From contig JAGXFY010000094.1 of assembly GCA_024636985.1 (NCBI GenBank), positions 1 through 24,746 of the forward strand: a DNA stretch of 24,746 nt. Direction: 5' to 3'. Source of the stretch: Petrocella sp024636985. Lineage in GTDB: Bacteria; Bacillota; Clostridia; Lachnospirales; Vallitaleaceae. The notes beneath the pieces were generated by a model, which was not told the origin of the DNA, made no database searches, and saw nothing but the letters and a program-made list of their open reading frames with translations. The translations under genes and the position numbers were made by a program. Positions 8,451 through 16,669 of this stretch are shown piece after piece. Numbering within the stretch: position 1 is the first letter of the stretch; the number at the start of each line of letters is the position of its first letter.

Positions 8451-8468
8451 CGAGCCTGATTATTTTTC

Positions 8469-8495
8469 TAAATCAGAAAATAAATCCGACGATAT
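8469..8495 (+). promoter_or_regulatory. SigD-type promoter of a small membrane protein gene
   Basis: TAAA at 8469-8472, a 15-base spacer, then GACGATAT at 8488-8495. This differs from the SigD consensus TAAA-N15-GCCGATAT at a single base and has the same -10 as the hag promoter here. The start codon is 38 bases downstream. Confidence 0.75.
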
Positions 8496-8533
8496 ATAAA
8501 AATCAAAATGATAAGCACGATTGAGAGGTCTAT

Positions 8534-8998
8534 ATGACAACAGAATTATTATGGATTATGGTACTATCGGCTGTACCTGTACTTGAACAAAAAGCAGCCA
8601 TTCCCTTAGGGTTATCTTTAGGTTATTCAGATGTTCTGGTATACACTGTCACTTTGATTGGTGCAATAATACCGGCGCCATTTATCATGTTGTTTATACC
8701 AAAGTTGTTTGAATTTCTAAAACGATTTGATAAATTAGGACGCTTGGTACATTGGTATGAGAAAAGTGCCATGAAGCGGGGGAAAAATATTGTAAAATAT
8801 GAATTGTTGGGACTCCTTATGTTTGTAGCCTTTCCTTTACCACTTACAGGCGTATGGACAGGATCAGCGGTTGCGGCCATGTTGAAGCTGGATTTTAAAA
8901 AAGCCTTTCCTACAGTTATAGTAGGTGCCATGATCTGTGGCCTTATACTTATGTTGGTTTTTAAAGGTGCTGTATCATTATTTTGGATACATGGTTAA
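8534..8998 (+). CDS. Putative small multidrug export (Sm_multidrug_ex, COG2426) membrane protein
   Basis: Integral membrane protein of 154 aa with about four hydrophobic stretches: residues 5-25, 33-57, 90-115 and 128-150. The pattern PVLEQKAAIPLGLSLGYS at the start, IPAPFIMLFIPKLFEFLKRF in the middle and FPLPLTGVWTGSAVAAMLKLDFKKAFPTVIVGAMICGLIL later fits the COG2426 family, named for a putative small multidrug export role but with little experimental proof. The promoter is of SigD type, so the gene is likely co-expressed with motility genes, which is unexpected for a drug exporter. GAGAGG precedes the ATG. Its last codons (His, Gly, stop) lie inside the palindromic repeat at 8991. Confidence 0.8.
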   Translation: MTTELLWIMVLSAVPVLEQKAAIPLGLSLGYSDVLVYTVTLIGAIIPAPFIMLFIPKLFEFLKRFDKLGRLVHWYEKSAMKRGKNIVKYELLGLLMFVAFPLPLTGVWTGSAVAAMLKLDFKKAFPTVIVGAMICGLILMLVFKGAVSLFWIHG

Positions 8999-9113
8999 TG
9001 TGTCAAAACTATATAGTTGAACTTTCACCTACCATATGTAGTTATGAATGTATCAACGTAATCTACATATGGTAGGTGAATTTAGTGAAACTTAGTTTTG
9101 ACCCTTTAACCAT
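8991..9113 (+). repeat. Palindromic repeat, long copy with nested hairpin
   Basis: A 123-base near-palindrome. The outer arms begin ATGGTTAA and end TTAACCAT, with GTCAAAACTA pairing to TAGTTTTGAC. An inner, perfect 18-bp stem (TTCACCTACCATATGTAG and its complement) surrounds a 22-base loop. The outer parts match the short copy at 5989-6038, so this copy looks like the short one carrying a nested hairpin of about 73 bases. It provides the stop codon of the preceding gene and separates it from metK. It may also end transcription or stabilise mRNA, though it lacks a U-tract. Confidence 0.8.
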
Positions 9114-9152
9114 CCATGGTTAAATCAAAAATTAGAATTAGGAGGAAATACA

Positions 9153-10337
9153 ATGGCAAGAAGATTATTTACATCTGAGTCGGTTACAGAAGGCCATCCG
9201 GACAAAGTCTGTGATCAAATATCTGACGCAGTACTGGATGCAATATTATCACAAGACCCTAATGCCAGAGTGGCTTGCGAAACAGCAGTTACCACAGGTA
9301 TGGTTTTGGTTATGGGAGAGATTACAACGGACTGTTACGTAGATATACCGAAGGTAGTACGTAATAAAGTTCGAGAGATAGGGTATACAAGCGCCCACTA
9401 TGGATTTGATGCAGAAACTTGTGCAGTTTTGGTTAGTATAGATGAACAGTCATCCGATATTGCTATGGGCGTCAATGAAGCGTTAGAAGTAAGATTGGGT
9501 GAGGAAGACGATGAAGGAACAGGTGCCGGTGATCAAGGCATGATGATCGGTTTTGCATGTGATGAGACAGAAGAACTGATGCCATTACCGATATCTCTTG
9601 CCCATAAATTAGCAAAAAAACTGGCAGACGTACGTAAATCAGGACTTCTTAAATACCTTAGACCGGATGGAAAATCCCAAGTTACAGTAGAATATATTGA
9701 TGATCAACCGGTTAGAGTGGACACAATCGTCATCTCAACACAACATGATGAGGAAGTGACACAAGCTCAGATCAAAGAGGATTTGATTCGAGAAGTGGTA
9801 CATGCAGTTGTACCGGAAGCATTACTGGACGATAAGACCAAGTTCTTTATCAACCCTACCGGCCGCTTCGTTATTGGTGGTCCACAAGGGGATTCGGGAT
9901 TAACAGGTCGTAAGATTATTGTAGACACTTATGGTGGTTATGCCAGCCATGGTGGCGGTGCTTTTTCTGGAAAAGATCCAACAAAAGTAGACCGATCAGC
10001 TGCTTATGCGGCCCGTTATGTGGCAAAGAATATTGTTGCAGCCGGTATCGCCAAAAAATGTGAAATTGAATTGGCGTATGCCATTGGTGTAGCCCATCCT
10101 GTATCCATATATGTGAATACGCATGGCACTGGTGTCATCACCGATGAAGCCATCACTACACTCATTGAAGAACATTTTGATCTAAGACCGGCGGCAATTA
10201 TTAAAAGCCTAGGCCTTAGAAGACCGATGTACGCCCAAACAGCTGCTTACGGACATTTTGGACGTACAGACATTGATGTACCTTGGGAAAAGACGGACAA
10301 GGCAGCTATGCTTAAGGCAGCCATAACAAATAAATAG
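9153..10337 (+). CDS. metK: S-adenosylmethionine synthetase
   Basis: Makes S-adenosylmethionine from methionine and ATP in the cytoplasm. All hallmark segments are present: GHPDKVCDQISD (14-25, substrate and metal binding), GAGDQG (124-129, ATP binding), and GGGAFSGKD (267-275, phosphate loop), with TGRFVIGGPQGDSGLTGRKIIVDTYGG before it. At 394 aa it is full length. AGGAGG sits 8 bases before the ATG. The space upstream is only 154 bases and mostly filled by the palindromic repeat, so there is no room for an S-box (SAM) riboswitch, which is common at metK in Bacillota. A terminator follows. Confidence 0.97.
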   Translation: MARRLFTSESVTEGHPDKVCDQISDAVLDAILSQDPNARVACETAVTTGMVLVMGEITTDCYVDIPKVVRNKVREIGYTSAHYGFDAETCAVLVSIDEQSSDIAMGVNEALEVRLGEEDDEGTGAGDQGMMIGFACDETEELMPLPISLAHKLAKKLADVRKSGLLKYLRPDGKSQVTVEYIDDQPVRVDTIVISTQHDEEVTQAQIKEDLIREVVHAVVPEALLDDKTKFFINPTGRFVIGGPQGDSGLTGRKIIVDTYGGYASHGGGAFSGKDPTKVDRSAAYAARYVAKNIVAAGIAKKCEIELAYAIGVAHPVSIYVNTHGTGVITDEAITTLIEEHFDLRPAAIIKSLGLRRPMYAQTAAYGHFGRTDIDVPWEKTDKAAMLKAAITNK

Positions 10338-10350
10338 CATTAATACAATA

Positions 10351-10386
10351 AAAAAACAGGTTCGCTTTTACAGGAATCTGTTTTTT
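10351..10386 (+). terminator. Intrinsic terminator of metK
   Basis: AAAAAACAGGTTC at 10351-10363 pairs with GAATCTGTTTTTT at 10374-10386 (one G-U pair), loop of 10 bases. The A/U ends make it usable on both strands. Confidence 0.88.
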
Positions 10387-10465
10387 AATACCCCTATATG
10401 CGTAGACTATATTGTCCTTCATATGATAGAATGAATGGATGTGAAAGTATTAAAGAGGTGGATGT

Positions 10466-12682
10466 ATGGAAAGAATTGAAGGCACAGTAGAAGATATCAT
10501 ATATCGCAATGAAGACAATGGTTACACTGTGCTTACAGTTGCAACCAAAGATGATGAGCTAACCGTAGTAGGGCTTATGTATGGCATCACAGTCGGTGAA
10601 CATATCATTGCTGAAGGCGAATACGCCTCTCACAATATCTATGGCAAACAACTTCAAGTGACGCATATAGAGACGAATATGCCAAATGAAGCAGCAGCCA
10701 TTGAGAGATATTTAGGATCTGGTGCAATTAAGGGTATTGGTCCATCTTTAGCAACTAAGATTGTCGATCGTTTCAAGGAAGATACATTTTTTACTATCGA
10801 AAGCGAACCCTTGAAGTTGGCTGAGATAAAAGGCATTAGTGAAAAAATGGCACAGAACATCGCCACCATCTTCTATGAGCAAAGAAGTATGCGACAGGTT
10901 GTAATATTTTTACAAGAATATGGCTTGTCCTTAACCTATGCATTAAAAATATATGGTGAATATAAAGAAAGAACCTATGATATTGTCAAAAAAAATCCAT
11001 ATGTGTTAGCAGAAGACATACAAGGTATATCTTTTAGGATGGCTGACGATATTGCCGAGAAGATTGGCATAGAAAAAACTTCGGATTTTAGAATGATGGC
11101 GGCTATTAAGCATGTCTTAATGCGAAGTGCACTGGATGGTCATACCTATCTTGAGCGGGAAAGGCTTATTGAGCTGACGACGGAGCTATTGATTATCGAA
11201 GTACTCGATTTTGACCATGCCTTTATGAACTTACAACTGAATGGGCATATTATGATTGAGGAAATTGAAGGAAAAGTATGTATTTTCTTAACATCTTTCG
11301 ACAATATGGAAAAGTATATTGCTGCGAAATTGTTTGAATTAACCCATGTCAGTCTAGAACAACATGATTATACAGAAAAAGAGATTGAACATATCGAAAA
11401 AGAGATGGGTATCTGCTTTGATGAAAATCAAAAAAATGCCATCACCCAAGCCTTAACTTGCGGGACTTTAGTTATAACCGGCGGTCCGGGTACCGGAAAA
11501 ACCACAACCCTAAACGCCATTATTAAACTTTTTGATGAAAGAAGACAAGAGGTACTTCTTGCAGCACCGACAGGAAGAGCTGCAAAACGTATGTCAGAAA
11601 CTACAGGTCAAACGGCGAAAACCATACATCGCCTATTGGAAATTAGTGGTGGCGCTGAAGGGCACCAGAGATTTGAACGTAATGAAGACTACCCTATAGA
11701 AGCGGATGTCATCATCATCGATGAAACCTCCATGATGGATACAGTACTAACCTATCATCTTCTAAAGGCCATCGTACCGGGCACCAGAGTTATTTTTGTT
11801 GGTGATCAGGATCAACTGCCTTCTGTCGGCCCTGGAAATGTGTTGAAAGATATCATACACTCCGGTTACATCCATACCGTCAAGCTTCAACAGATTTTTA
11901 GGCAGGCTGGAGAAAGCCATATTGTCGTTAACGCTCACAAAATTAATTCGGGCGAAATGATTGACTTAACCAATAATACCAAGGATTTCTTTTTTGTAAG
12001 AAGACAGGATCCAAGACATGTGATTGGAGAGATTATTACCTTAATCAAGTCAAGGTTACCCAAATTTGCAGGACTTGAGAGTTTTGAAGGCATTCAGATT
12101 CTAACACCCACACGTAAAGGGTTGCTAGGTGTAGATAACCTGAATCTAGAGCTTCAAAAAAATCTAAACCCACCTTCAAAAGATAAAACGGAGAAATTAT
12201 ATGGTACCCGTTTGTTTAGAGAAGGCGATAAGGTGATGCAGATTAAGAACAACTACAACATCAGTTGGCGCATCATGAGCGACTATGGCTTTACAGTAGA
12301 TGAAGGCTTAGGTGTCTTTAACGGTGACATGGGACAAATAGTTGAAATCAATCTTTATACTGAAAAGATTAAAGTATTATTTGATGATGACCGAATGGTT
12401 TACTATGAGTTCAAAGGTCTGGATGAGTTGGATCTAGCTTATGCGGTAACGATTCACAAGTCTCAAGGCAGTGAGTATCCAATTGTTATTATGCCGATGT
12501 TCAAAGGACCGGCAATGTTATTAAACCGGAATCTATTGTACACAGGTATTACAAGAGCCAAGCGATATGTGGTACTTGTAGGAGATGAACAGGTCATCAT
12601 GCAGATGATACACAATAAAAGGGAAATGCTAAGGAACTCAGCATTAAAACAACGTTTATTGGAGGTGTTTTCTGTCAAATGA
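10466..12682 (+). CDS. recD2: RecD2-type (YrrC) ATP-dependent 5'-3' DNA helicase
   Basis: Superfamily 1B helicase acting in DNA repair and replication-fork maintenance; RecD2 proteins work without RecBC. The long N-terminal region (about 1-200) has the OB-like start (GTVEDIIYRNEDNGYTVLTV) and helix-hairpin-helix repeats (GSGAIKGIGPSLATKIVDRF, LAEIKGISEKMAQNI). Walker A GGPGTGKTTT lies near residue 340, followed by APTGRAAKRM (motif Ia), DETSMMD near 418 (motif II), GDQDQLPSVGPG (motif III) and the C-terminal AYAVTIHKSQGSEY plus LLYTGITRAKRYVVLVGD (motifs V-VI). Length of 738 aa is typical. AAAGAGGTGG precedes the ATG. The stop overlaps the comF start by 4 bases, so the two are translationally coupled. 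Confidence 0.95.
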   Translation: MERIEGTVEDIIYRNEDNGYTVLTVATKDDELTVVGLMYGITVGEHIIAEGEYASHNIYGKQLQVTHIETNMPNEAAAIERYLGSGAIKGIGPSLATKIVDRFKEDTFFTIESEPLKLAEIKGISEKMAQNIATIFYEQRSMRQVVIFLQEYGLSLTYALKIYGEYKERTYDIVKKNPYVLAEDIQGISFRMADDIAEKIGIEKTSDFRMMAAIKHVLMRSALDGHTYLERERLIELTTELLIIEVLDFDHAFMNLQLNGHIMIEEIEGKVCIFLTSFDNMEKYIAAKLFELTHVSLEQHDYTEKEIEHIEKEMGICFDENQKNAITQALTCGTLVITGGPGTGKTTTLNAIIKLFDERRQEVLLAAPTGRAAKRMSETTGQTAKTIHRLLEISGGAEGHQRFERNEDYPIEADVIIIDETSMMDTVLTYHLLKAIVPGTRVIFVGDQDQLPSVGPGNVLKDIIHSGYIHTVKLQQIFRQAGESHIVVNAHKINSGEMIDLTNNTKDFFFVRRQDPRHVIGEIITLIKSRLPKFAGLESFEGIQILTPTRKGLLGVDNLNLELQKNLNPPSKDKTEKLYGTRLFREGDKVMQIKNNYNISWRIMSDYGFTVDEGLGVFNGDMGQIVEINLYTEKIKVLFDDDRMVYYEFKGLDELDLAYAVTIHKSQGSEYPIVIMPMFKGPAMLLNRNLLYTGITRAKRYVVLVGDEQVIMQMIHNKREMLRNSALKQRLLEVFSVK

Positions 12683-13410
12683 AGCATATCATAACGATAC
12701 TATGGAAGCATCTGATGGCTTTGTTGTATCCGAACTTTTGTTTATTATGTGAGGAAACCTTAGATTATGGCAATGATAAAGCCTTATGTCCACAGTGTGA
12801 AAGTGCGCATCCTCATTTAAGTGAAGACCTTTGTGCTATTTGCGGTAAACCGTTAGTCGATTCTTTTGATTTTATATGTTATGACTGTGGTAAAAGAGCA
12901 CATTTTTTTGAAGAAGGTCGTAGTTTGTGGGTTTATGAAGGGTTGGTTAAGCAAAGTATTTATGATTACAAATACAAAAAGAGAAAAGAATATGGCTTAT
13001 TATTTGCTAAAGAATTGATTAGGTATTATAATGATACTATTAGATGGGAACTAGATATGGTATTACCCGTACCTTTACATAAGCATCGGTTAAGGGAACG
13101 TGGCTTTAACCAGACCGAACTTATGGTAAAGCATTTTGCAAAAAGTTTTGATTTGCAGGTCGGAGGGCGAAAAGTCTTATGGCGTGATAAACCAACAGAG
13201 CCTCAAAAAGCCTTATCGGATAAGGGAAGATGGGATAACATGCAGGAGGCTTTTTTTGCAAACAAAGCGTATGTAGAAGGTAAAACCATCCTACTCATCG
13301 ATGATATTTATACGACAGGCTCAACCATGGATGCGTGTGCCAAAGCGTTAAAGATTCAGGGTGCAAAAGCGGTCTACTGTTTATCCATAGCTATTGGGAG
13401 AGGGATGTAG
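12679..13410 (+). CDS. comF: ComF-family phosphoribosyltransferase-like protein
   Basis: Homologue of ComFC, the protein needed for DNA uptake during competence. Four CXXC-type cysteine pairs (C21/C24, C37/C40, C52/C55, C67/C70) would bind zinc at the N-terminus. A phosphoribosyltransferase-like domain follows, with PVPLHKHRLRERGFNQTELM (about 130-149) and the PRPP-loop motif ILLIDDIYTTGST (204-216). At 243 aa it is full length. Its ATG overlaps the recD2 stop (ATGA). In B. subtilis comFC stands directly before yvyF and flgM, and the same order is seen here. Whether this organism is naturally competent cannot be said; the ComFA helicase gene is not in the window. Confidence 0.92.
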   Translation: MKHIITILWKHLMALLYPNFCLLCEETLDYGNDKALCPQCESAHPHLSEDLCAICGKPLVDSFDFICYDCGKRAHFFEEGRSLWVYEGLVKQSIYDYKYKKRKEYGLLFAKELIRYYNDTIRWELDMVLPVPLHKHRLRERGFNQTELMVKHFAKSFDLQVGGRKVLWRDKPTEPQKALSDKGRWDNMQEAFFANKAYVEGKTILLIDDIYTTGSTMDACAKALKIQGAKAVYCLSIAIGRGM

Positions 13411-13459
13411 AATAGACCAAAAACACCTGAAATAATTCATGAATCATGGAGGTGTTAGA

Positions 13460-13876
13460 ATGAATGTAAAAAACTGTGTTAAATGTGGTAAGATTTTTAA
13501 TTATCTCAGTGGTAGACCGATTTGCCCTACTTGTGTTAAGAATCTAGAAGAAGAGTTCAAAACAGTTAGAACTTATGTAAAACGTAATCCGGGTGCTTCC
13601 ATTGCGGAAGTGGCAGAGGTCAATGAAGTGGACATCAAGCAGATTAAACAATGGATTCGAGAAGAAAAACTGTCTTTTTCCAAAGACTCAGCTGTCGGTA
13701 TTGATTGTGAACTTTGTGGTGTGACCATTAAGACCGGACGTTTTTGCGATACTTGTAAAAAAACGGTTACCAATGATTTGAACAACGCCTATGAAAAGCC
13801 TAAGAAGGTTGAGGAGAACCCCTTTGCTAATCAGAAAAAGGAAACGAAAATGCGCTTTATGAATAAAGACCGATGA
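13460..13876 (+). CDS. yvyF: Flagellar operon protein YvyF (TIGR03826-like), zinc ribbon
   Basis: Small regulator-like protein of 138 aa. Two zinc-binding ends are seen: C6/C9/C22/C25 (NCVKCGKIF...CPTC) and C83/C86/C96/C99 (CELCG...CDTC). Between them residues 43-71 (NPGASIAEVAEVNEVDIKQIKQWIREEKL) look like a helix-turn-helix. This arrangement and the position between comF and flgM match YvyF of B. subtilis, whose role in motility is not well defined. I chose ATG 13460, because GGAGGTG lies just upstream of it; an in-frame ATG at 13439 lies before that site. A strong terminator follows, so flgM starts a new unit. Confidence 0.87.
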   Translation: MNVKNCVKCGKIFNYLSGRPICPTCVKNLEEEFKTVRTYVKRNPGASIAEVAEVNEVDIKQIKQWIREEKLSFSKDSAVGIDCELCGVTIKTGRFCDTCKKTVTNDLNNAYEKPKKVEENPFANQKKETKMRFMNKDR

Positions 13877-13882
13877 TAATAG

Positions 13883-13920
13883 AAGCAACCTCAGGTTTAT
13901 ATAGGAGGTTGCTTTTTTTT
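13883..13920 (+). terminator. Intrinsic terminator after yvyF
   Basis: AAGCAACCTC (13883-13892) pairs perfectly with GAGGTTGCTT (13905-13914), loop of 12 bases, then a run of eight T. It separates comF-yvyF from flgM. Confidence 0.92.
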
Positions 13921-13950
13921 GCAAAATTTGGTTTTTATAGTAAAAAAACT

Positions 13951-13977
13951 TAATGAACCGTGAAGAGATGCCGATAA
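13951..13977 (+). promoter_or_regulatory. SigD-type promoter of flgM
   Basis: TAAT at 13951-13954, 15-base spacer, GCCGATAA at 13970-13977. It matches the SigD -10 at seven of eight bases and starts 35 bases before the flgM ATG. SigD control of its own anti-sigma factor is the usual feedback design. Confidence 0.78.
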
Positions 13978-14011
13978 ATAAAGTGAGATAAAAACAAAGG
14001 TGGTGAAGGAT

Positions 14012-14278
14012 ATGAGAATCAACGGTATACAAGGTGTGAATCAAGCGTACAAACCTAATAAGGCACAAAAAGCCTATGGTTCATCATCTGTTGCAGCAGG
14101 CAAGGATACTTTAGCTTTGTCGGATTTTGCAAAGGAATTATCCATAGCAAAAGCGGCGGTTAGCAAGACGCCGGATGTACGTCAAGCAAAAGTGAATGAG
14201 ATTAAGCAACAAATGGAAGCTGGTACTTATAATATTACGGCATCTCAAGTTGCAGATAAGATTATTGAGCAACTCTAA
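14012..14278 (+). CDS. flgM: Anti-sigma factor FlgM (negative regulator of SigD)
   Basis: Small cytoplasmic protein (88 aa) that binds and holds back the motility sigma factor until the hook-basal body is complete. The N-terminal MRINGIQGVNQAYKPNKAQKAYG is the flexible, exported part. The C-terminal half (DTLALSDFAKELSIAKAAVSKTPDVRQAKVNEIKQQMEAGTYNITASQVADKIIEQL, about 34-88) carries the sigma-binding helices, with the SKTPDVR and GTYNITASQVADKII signatures. I chose ATG 14012 because GGTGGTGAAGG sits just before it; GTG codons at 14000 and 14003 belong to that ribosome site. It has its own SigD promoter. Confidence 0.92.
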   Translation: MRINGIQGVNQAYKPNKAQKAYGSSSVAAGKDTLALSDFAKELSIAKAAVSKTPDVRQAKVNEIKQQMEAGTYNITASQVADKIIEQL

Positions 14279-14284
14279 TCCATA

Positions 14285-14352
14285 GTATTCGTAAGAAGAT
14301 GACAGTCATACGAGTAAGTAAGGCGTATTTTTGATATCTAAATTACGAATAC
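14285..14352 (+). repeat. Inverted repeat between flgM and flgN
   Basis: GTATTCGTAA (14285-14294) is the exact complement of TTACGAATAC (14343-14352), 48 bases apart. The arms can be lengthened by CAT/ATG with one bulged A. A smaller stem (ATGAC/GTCAT) lies within. There is no U-tract, so this is more likely a stabilising or regulatory RNA structure than a terminator. Confidence 0.55.
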
Positions 14353-14420
14353 ATGGGTTAAACTTTTTTCTCCAGAAATAGGAATGCCGTATACTCACAC
14401 AGAAGGGATCTATCATTTAG

Positions 14421-14933
14421 ATGGCAAGTTTAATAGAAGATCTAATTGGAATACTAGAAGAAGAAACAGGATGTTATAGACTTCTACTCGAAGTGGCGAA
14501 TAATAAAAAGGATGTTATTATTAATGGGGATTTGCCCGGCCTACAGGAACTGACGAAACAAGAGCAAGAACTGGCTGGGCTACTTTTGCGTCTTGAGAAG
14601 AAAAGAATAAGCATTATTGAAGATATATGTCTGGTCACCAACAAAGCGCTAGGCGAAATGACCATAGCAAGACTCATCGAGTTACTGGAAGGTCAAAAAG
14701 AAGAACAAGGCAAGTTAATAACAGTCACGCAACATTTGACAGAAGTGATTGAACCGCTTAGAGAGATGAACAAGATCAACGAGCAACTTATTGGACAATC
14801 TCTTGAATTTGTTGAATTCACCATGAATGCCATACAAAGTAGTAAAGAGCCTATTACCAGTGCGAGTTATAAACCAAAAGGTAAAGGCTACCAGCAAGGC
14901 AACAACACGAACTTCTTTGACGCTAAACAATAA
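14421..14933 (+). CDS. flgN: FlgN-family flagellar export chaperone
   Basis: Cytoplasmic chaperone (170 aa) for the hook-filament junction proteins FlgK and FlgL, whose genes follow. The protein is largely helical: MASLIEDLIGILEEETGCYRLLLEVANNKKDVIINGDLPGLQELTKQEQELAGLLLRLEKKR (1-62) is the conserved FlgN start, then helices through QEEQGKLITVTQHLTEVIEPLREMNKINEQLIGQSLEFVEFTMNAI. The C-terminus (YKPKGKGYQQGNNTNFFDAKQ) is polar and probably disordered. In B. subtilis the gene at this place is yvyG (flgN). AGAAGGGATC precedes the ATG at some distance, so the ribosome site is poor. Confidence 0.87.
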   Translation: MASLIEDLIGILEEETGCYRLLLEVANNKKDVIINGDLPGLQELTKQEQELAGLLLRLEKKRISIIEDICLVTNKALGEMTIARLIELLEGQKEEQGKLITVTQHLTEVIEPLREMNKINEQLIGQSLEFVEFTMNAIQSSKEPITSASYKPKGKGYQQGNNTNFFDAKQ

Positions 14934-14985
14934 AACTAAATAATAGAGCTAAAAATTAAAACAAGAAATTAAGGAGGTGACGCGC

Positions 14986-16611
14986 ATGTCATCCATCGGC
15001 AGTTTATCCACAGCATTGTCTGCTTTAAGGGCAAGTGAGTCAGCCCTAAATACAACCGCACATAACTTAACCAATGTTAATACAGATGGCTATGTCAGAC
15101 AACAGGTATTAATCAAAGAAAGCAACTATATTCATATTGGTAATAGCGGCACCTCAACCATGAGTGTTGGACTTGGTACGGATATACAATCCATCCGACA
15201 GGTTAGAGATATATTTCTTGATCAATCTTATAGAGAAGAATCGGGAAGACAAGGGTTTTATGAGGCGACAGCGACAGCCATAGACGAAATAGAAACCATT
15301 CTTGGAGAAACAGAAGGTGAATCTTTTTCCAAGATTCTGGATGATTTATGGACTTCTATTAATGAGTTATCGAAGCATCCGGATGGTTTGGAGACACGAG
15401 GGTCATTTGTTCAGAATGCTGTTATATTTGTTGAAAAAGCCAATCTGATTATGAATCAGTTAAACGACTATCAAAGGAATGTAAATACAGAAATTACCGA
15501 CCAGATTAATCGTATCAACACCATTGGAAAAGAAATAAATATGCTAAATGACACCATATCCAAAGCAGAGCTTGCCGGTGGGAATGCCAATGACTTTCGA
15601 GATCTTAGAAATAAGCTTTTAGATGAGTTGTCAACCATGGTAAGTGTAAAATATAGAGAAGATAAAGATGGTGCACTCTTAGTCAGTATAGAAAATGTTC
15701 CCTTCGTGATTAAAGGCGATTATGTTCCTATGGGAACCATGCAAGCAGAACCTTTTAGCATGTTAATTCGTCCCAGCTGGCCTCACTTGAATGAGCCGGT
15801 ATTTAACTTTGACAACCCTATAGGACCACAGTATGATAACGATGTGGGTAAGTTAAAAGGCTTAATATTGGCACGTGGAACCAGAAGTGCCAATTACTTA
15901 GATCTTAGTGATGTGAATGTTTACAATGAGGATATTAAAGAGTCCGCCATCATGTCTGCCCAATCTCAATTTGATAATTTGATTCATGGCATTGTGACCA
16001 TGATTAATGATACGGTTGCACCTAATCTACCAGGACCGCCACCGGAACTGGATACAGCGAATGCGCCTTATGGTCTTAATGGTACACAAGGTGATGAGAT
16101 CTTTTCGAGGAAGTTCATGCCAAGGTATGATGCTGTAACCGGTGAATACAACGAGGAAGACCAAGCCAATGCATACTCCCTATATTCAGCAGGTAATCTG
16201 ATGATCAATCCGGATATCTTAACGGATTATAACAGAATAGCTCTGAGTCAGAACCTAGGCTATGACGGTGACAGTCAAGTGGCTTCAAGTTTACTTGAAA
16301 AGTGGGATGCTAGTTTTAGTACTTTAGAGCCTGGCACAACCGGTGCTATGAGTTTTAGAGAATACTATACAGGTTTTGTAGGCAATTTGGGCAATTTGGG
16401 CTATACCGCGAAGAATCAGACAGAAAATCAGCAATTAATGGCAACACAGATTAACAATCAAAGAAACACCCTAACAGGTGTCTCCTCCGATGAAGAATTG
16501 GGCAATATGATGAAATATCAACATGCTTATAACGCTGCATCAAGAGTTGTGACAACTGTGGACCGAATGATTGAGCAGATTGTGACGTCACTGGGCATCG
16601 TCGGCAGATAA
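14986..16611 (+). CDS. flgK: Flagellar hook-associated protein 1 (FlgK), copy 1
   Basis: Junction protein between hook and filament, exported through the flagellum. The N-terminal rod-like motif is SSIGSLSTALSALRASESALNTTAHNLTNVNTDGYVRQQ (2-40); a coiled region follows (about 85-200, with LDQSYREESGRQGFYE and the FlgK-type LWTSINELSKHPDGLETRGSFVQNA). The C-terminal helix (GNMMKYQHAYNAASRVVTTVDRMIEQIVTSLGI) pairs with the N-terminus. The 541 aa length fits FlgK. I chose ATG 14986: AAGGAGGTG lies 6 to 8 bases before it, and a GTG at 14977 is within this ribosome site. A second, clearly diverged FlgK-type gene follows directly. Confidence 0.93.
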   Translation: MSSIGSLSTALSALRASESALNTTAHNLTNVNTDGYVRQQVLIKESNYIHIGNSGTSTMSVGLGTDIQSIRQVRDIFLDQSYREESGRQGFYEATATAIDEIETILGETEGESFSKILDDLWTSINELSKHPDGLETRGSFVQNAVIFVEKANLIMNQLNDYQRNVNTEITDQINRINTIGKEINMLNDTISKAELAGGNANDFRDLRNKLLDELSTMVSVKYREDKDGALLVSIENVPFVIKGDYVPMGTMQAEPFSMLIRPSWPHLNEPVFNFDNPIGPQYDNDVGKLKGLILARGTRSANYLDLSDVNVYNEDIKESAIMSAQSQFDNLIHGIVTMINDTVAPNLPGPPPELDTANAPYGLNGTQGDEIFSRKFMPRYDAVTGEYNEEDQANAYSLYSAGNLMINPDILTDYNRIALSQNLGYDGDSQVASSLLEKWDASFSTLEPGTTGAMSFREYYTGFVGNLGNLGYTAKNQTENQQLMATQINNQRNTLTGVSSDEELGNMMKYQHAYNAASRVVTTVDRMIEQIVTSLGIVGR

Positions 16612-16669
16612 ACTTATAACAAATAAAATTATTAAGTGTAAACAGAGAATCGTATAAGGAGGTATGACA

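Noticed and set aside
8999..9152. SAM (S-box) riboswitch before metK
   Set aside because: The space is taken up by the palindromic repeat, there is no S-box core or terminator/antiterminator pair.
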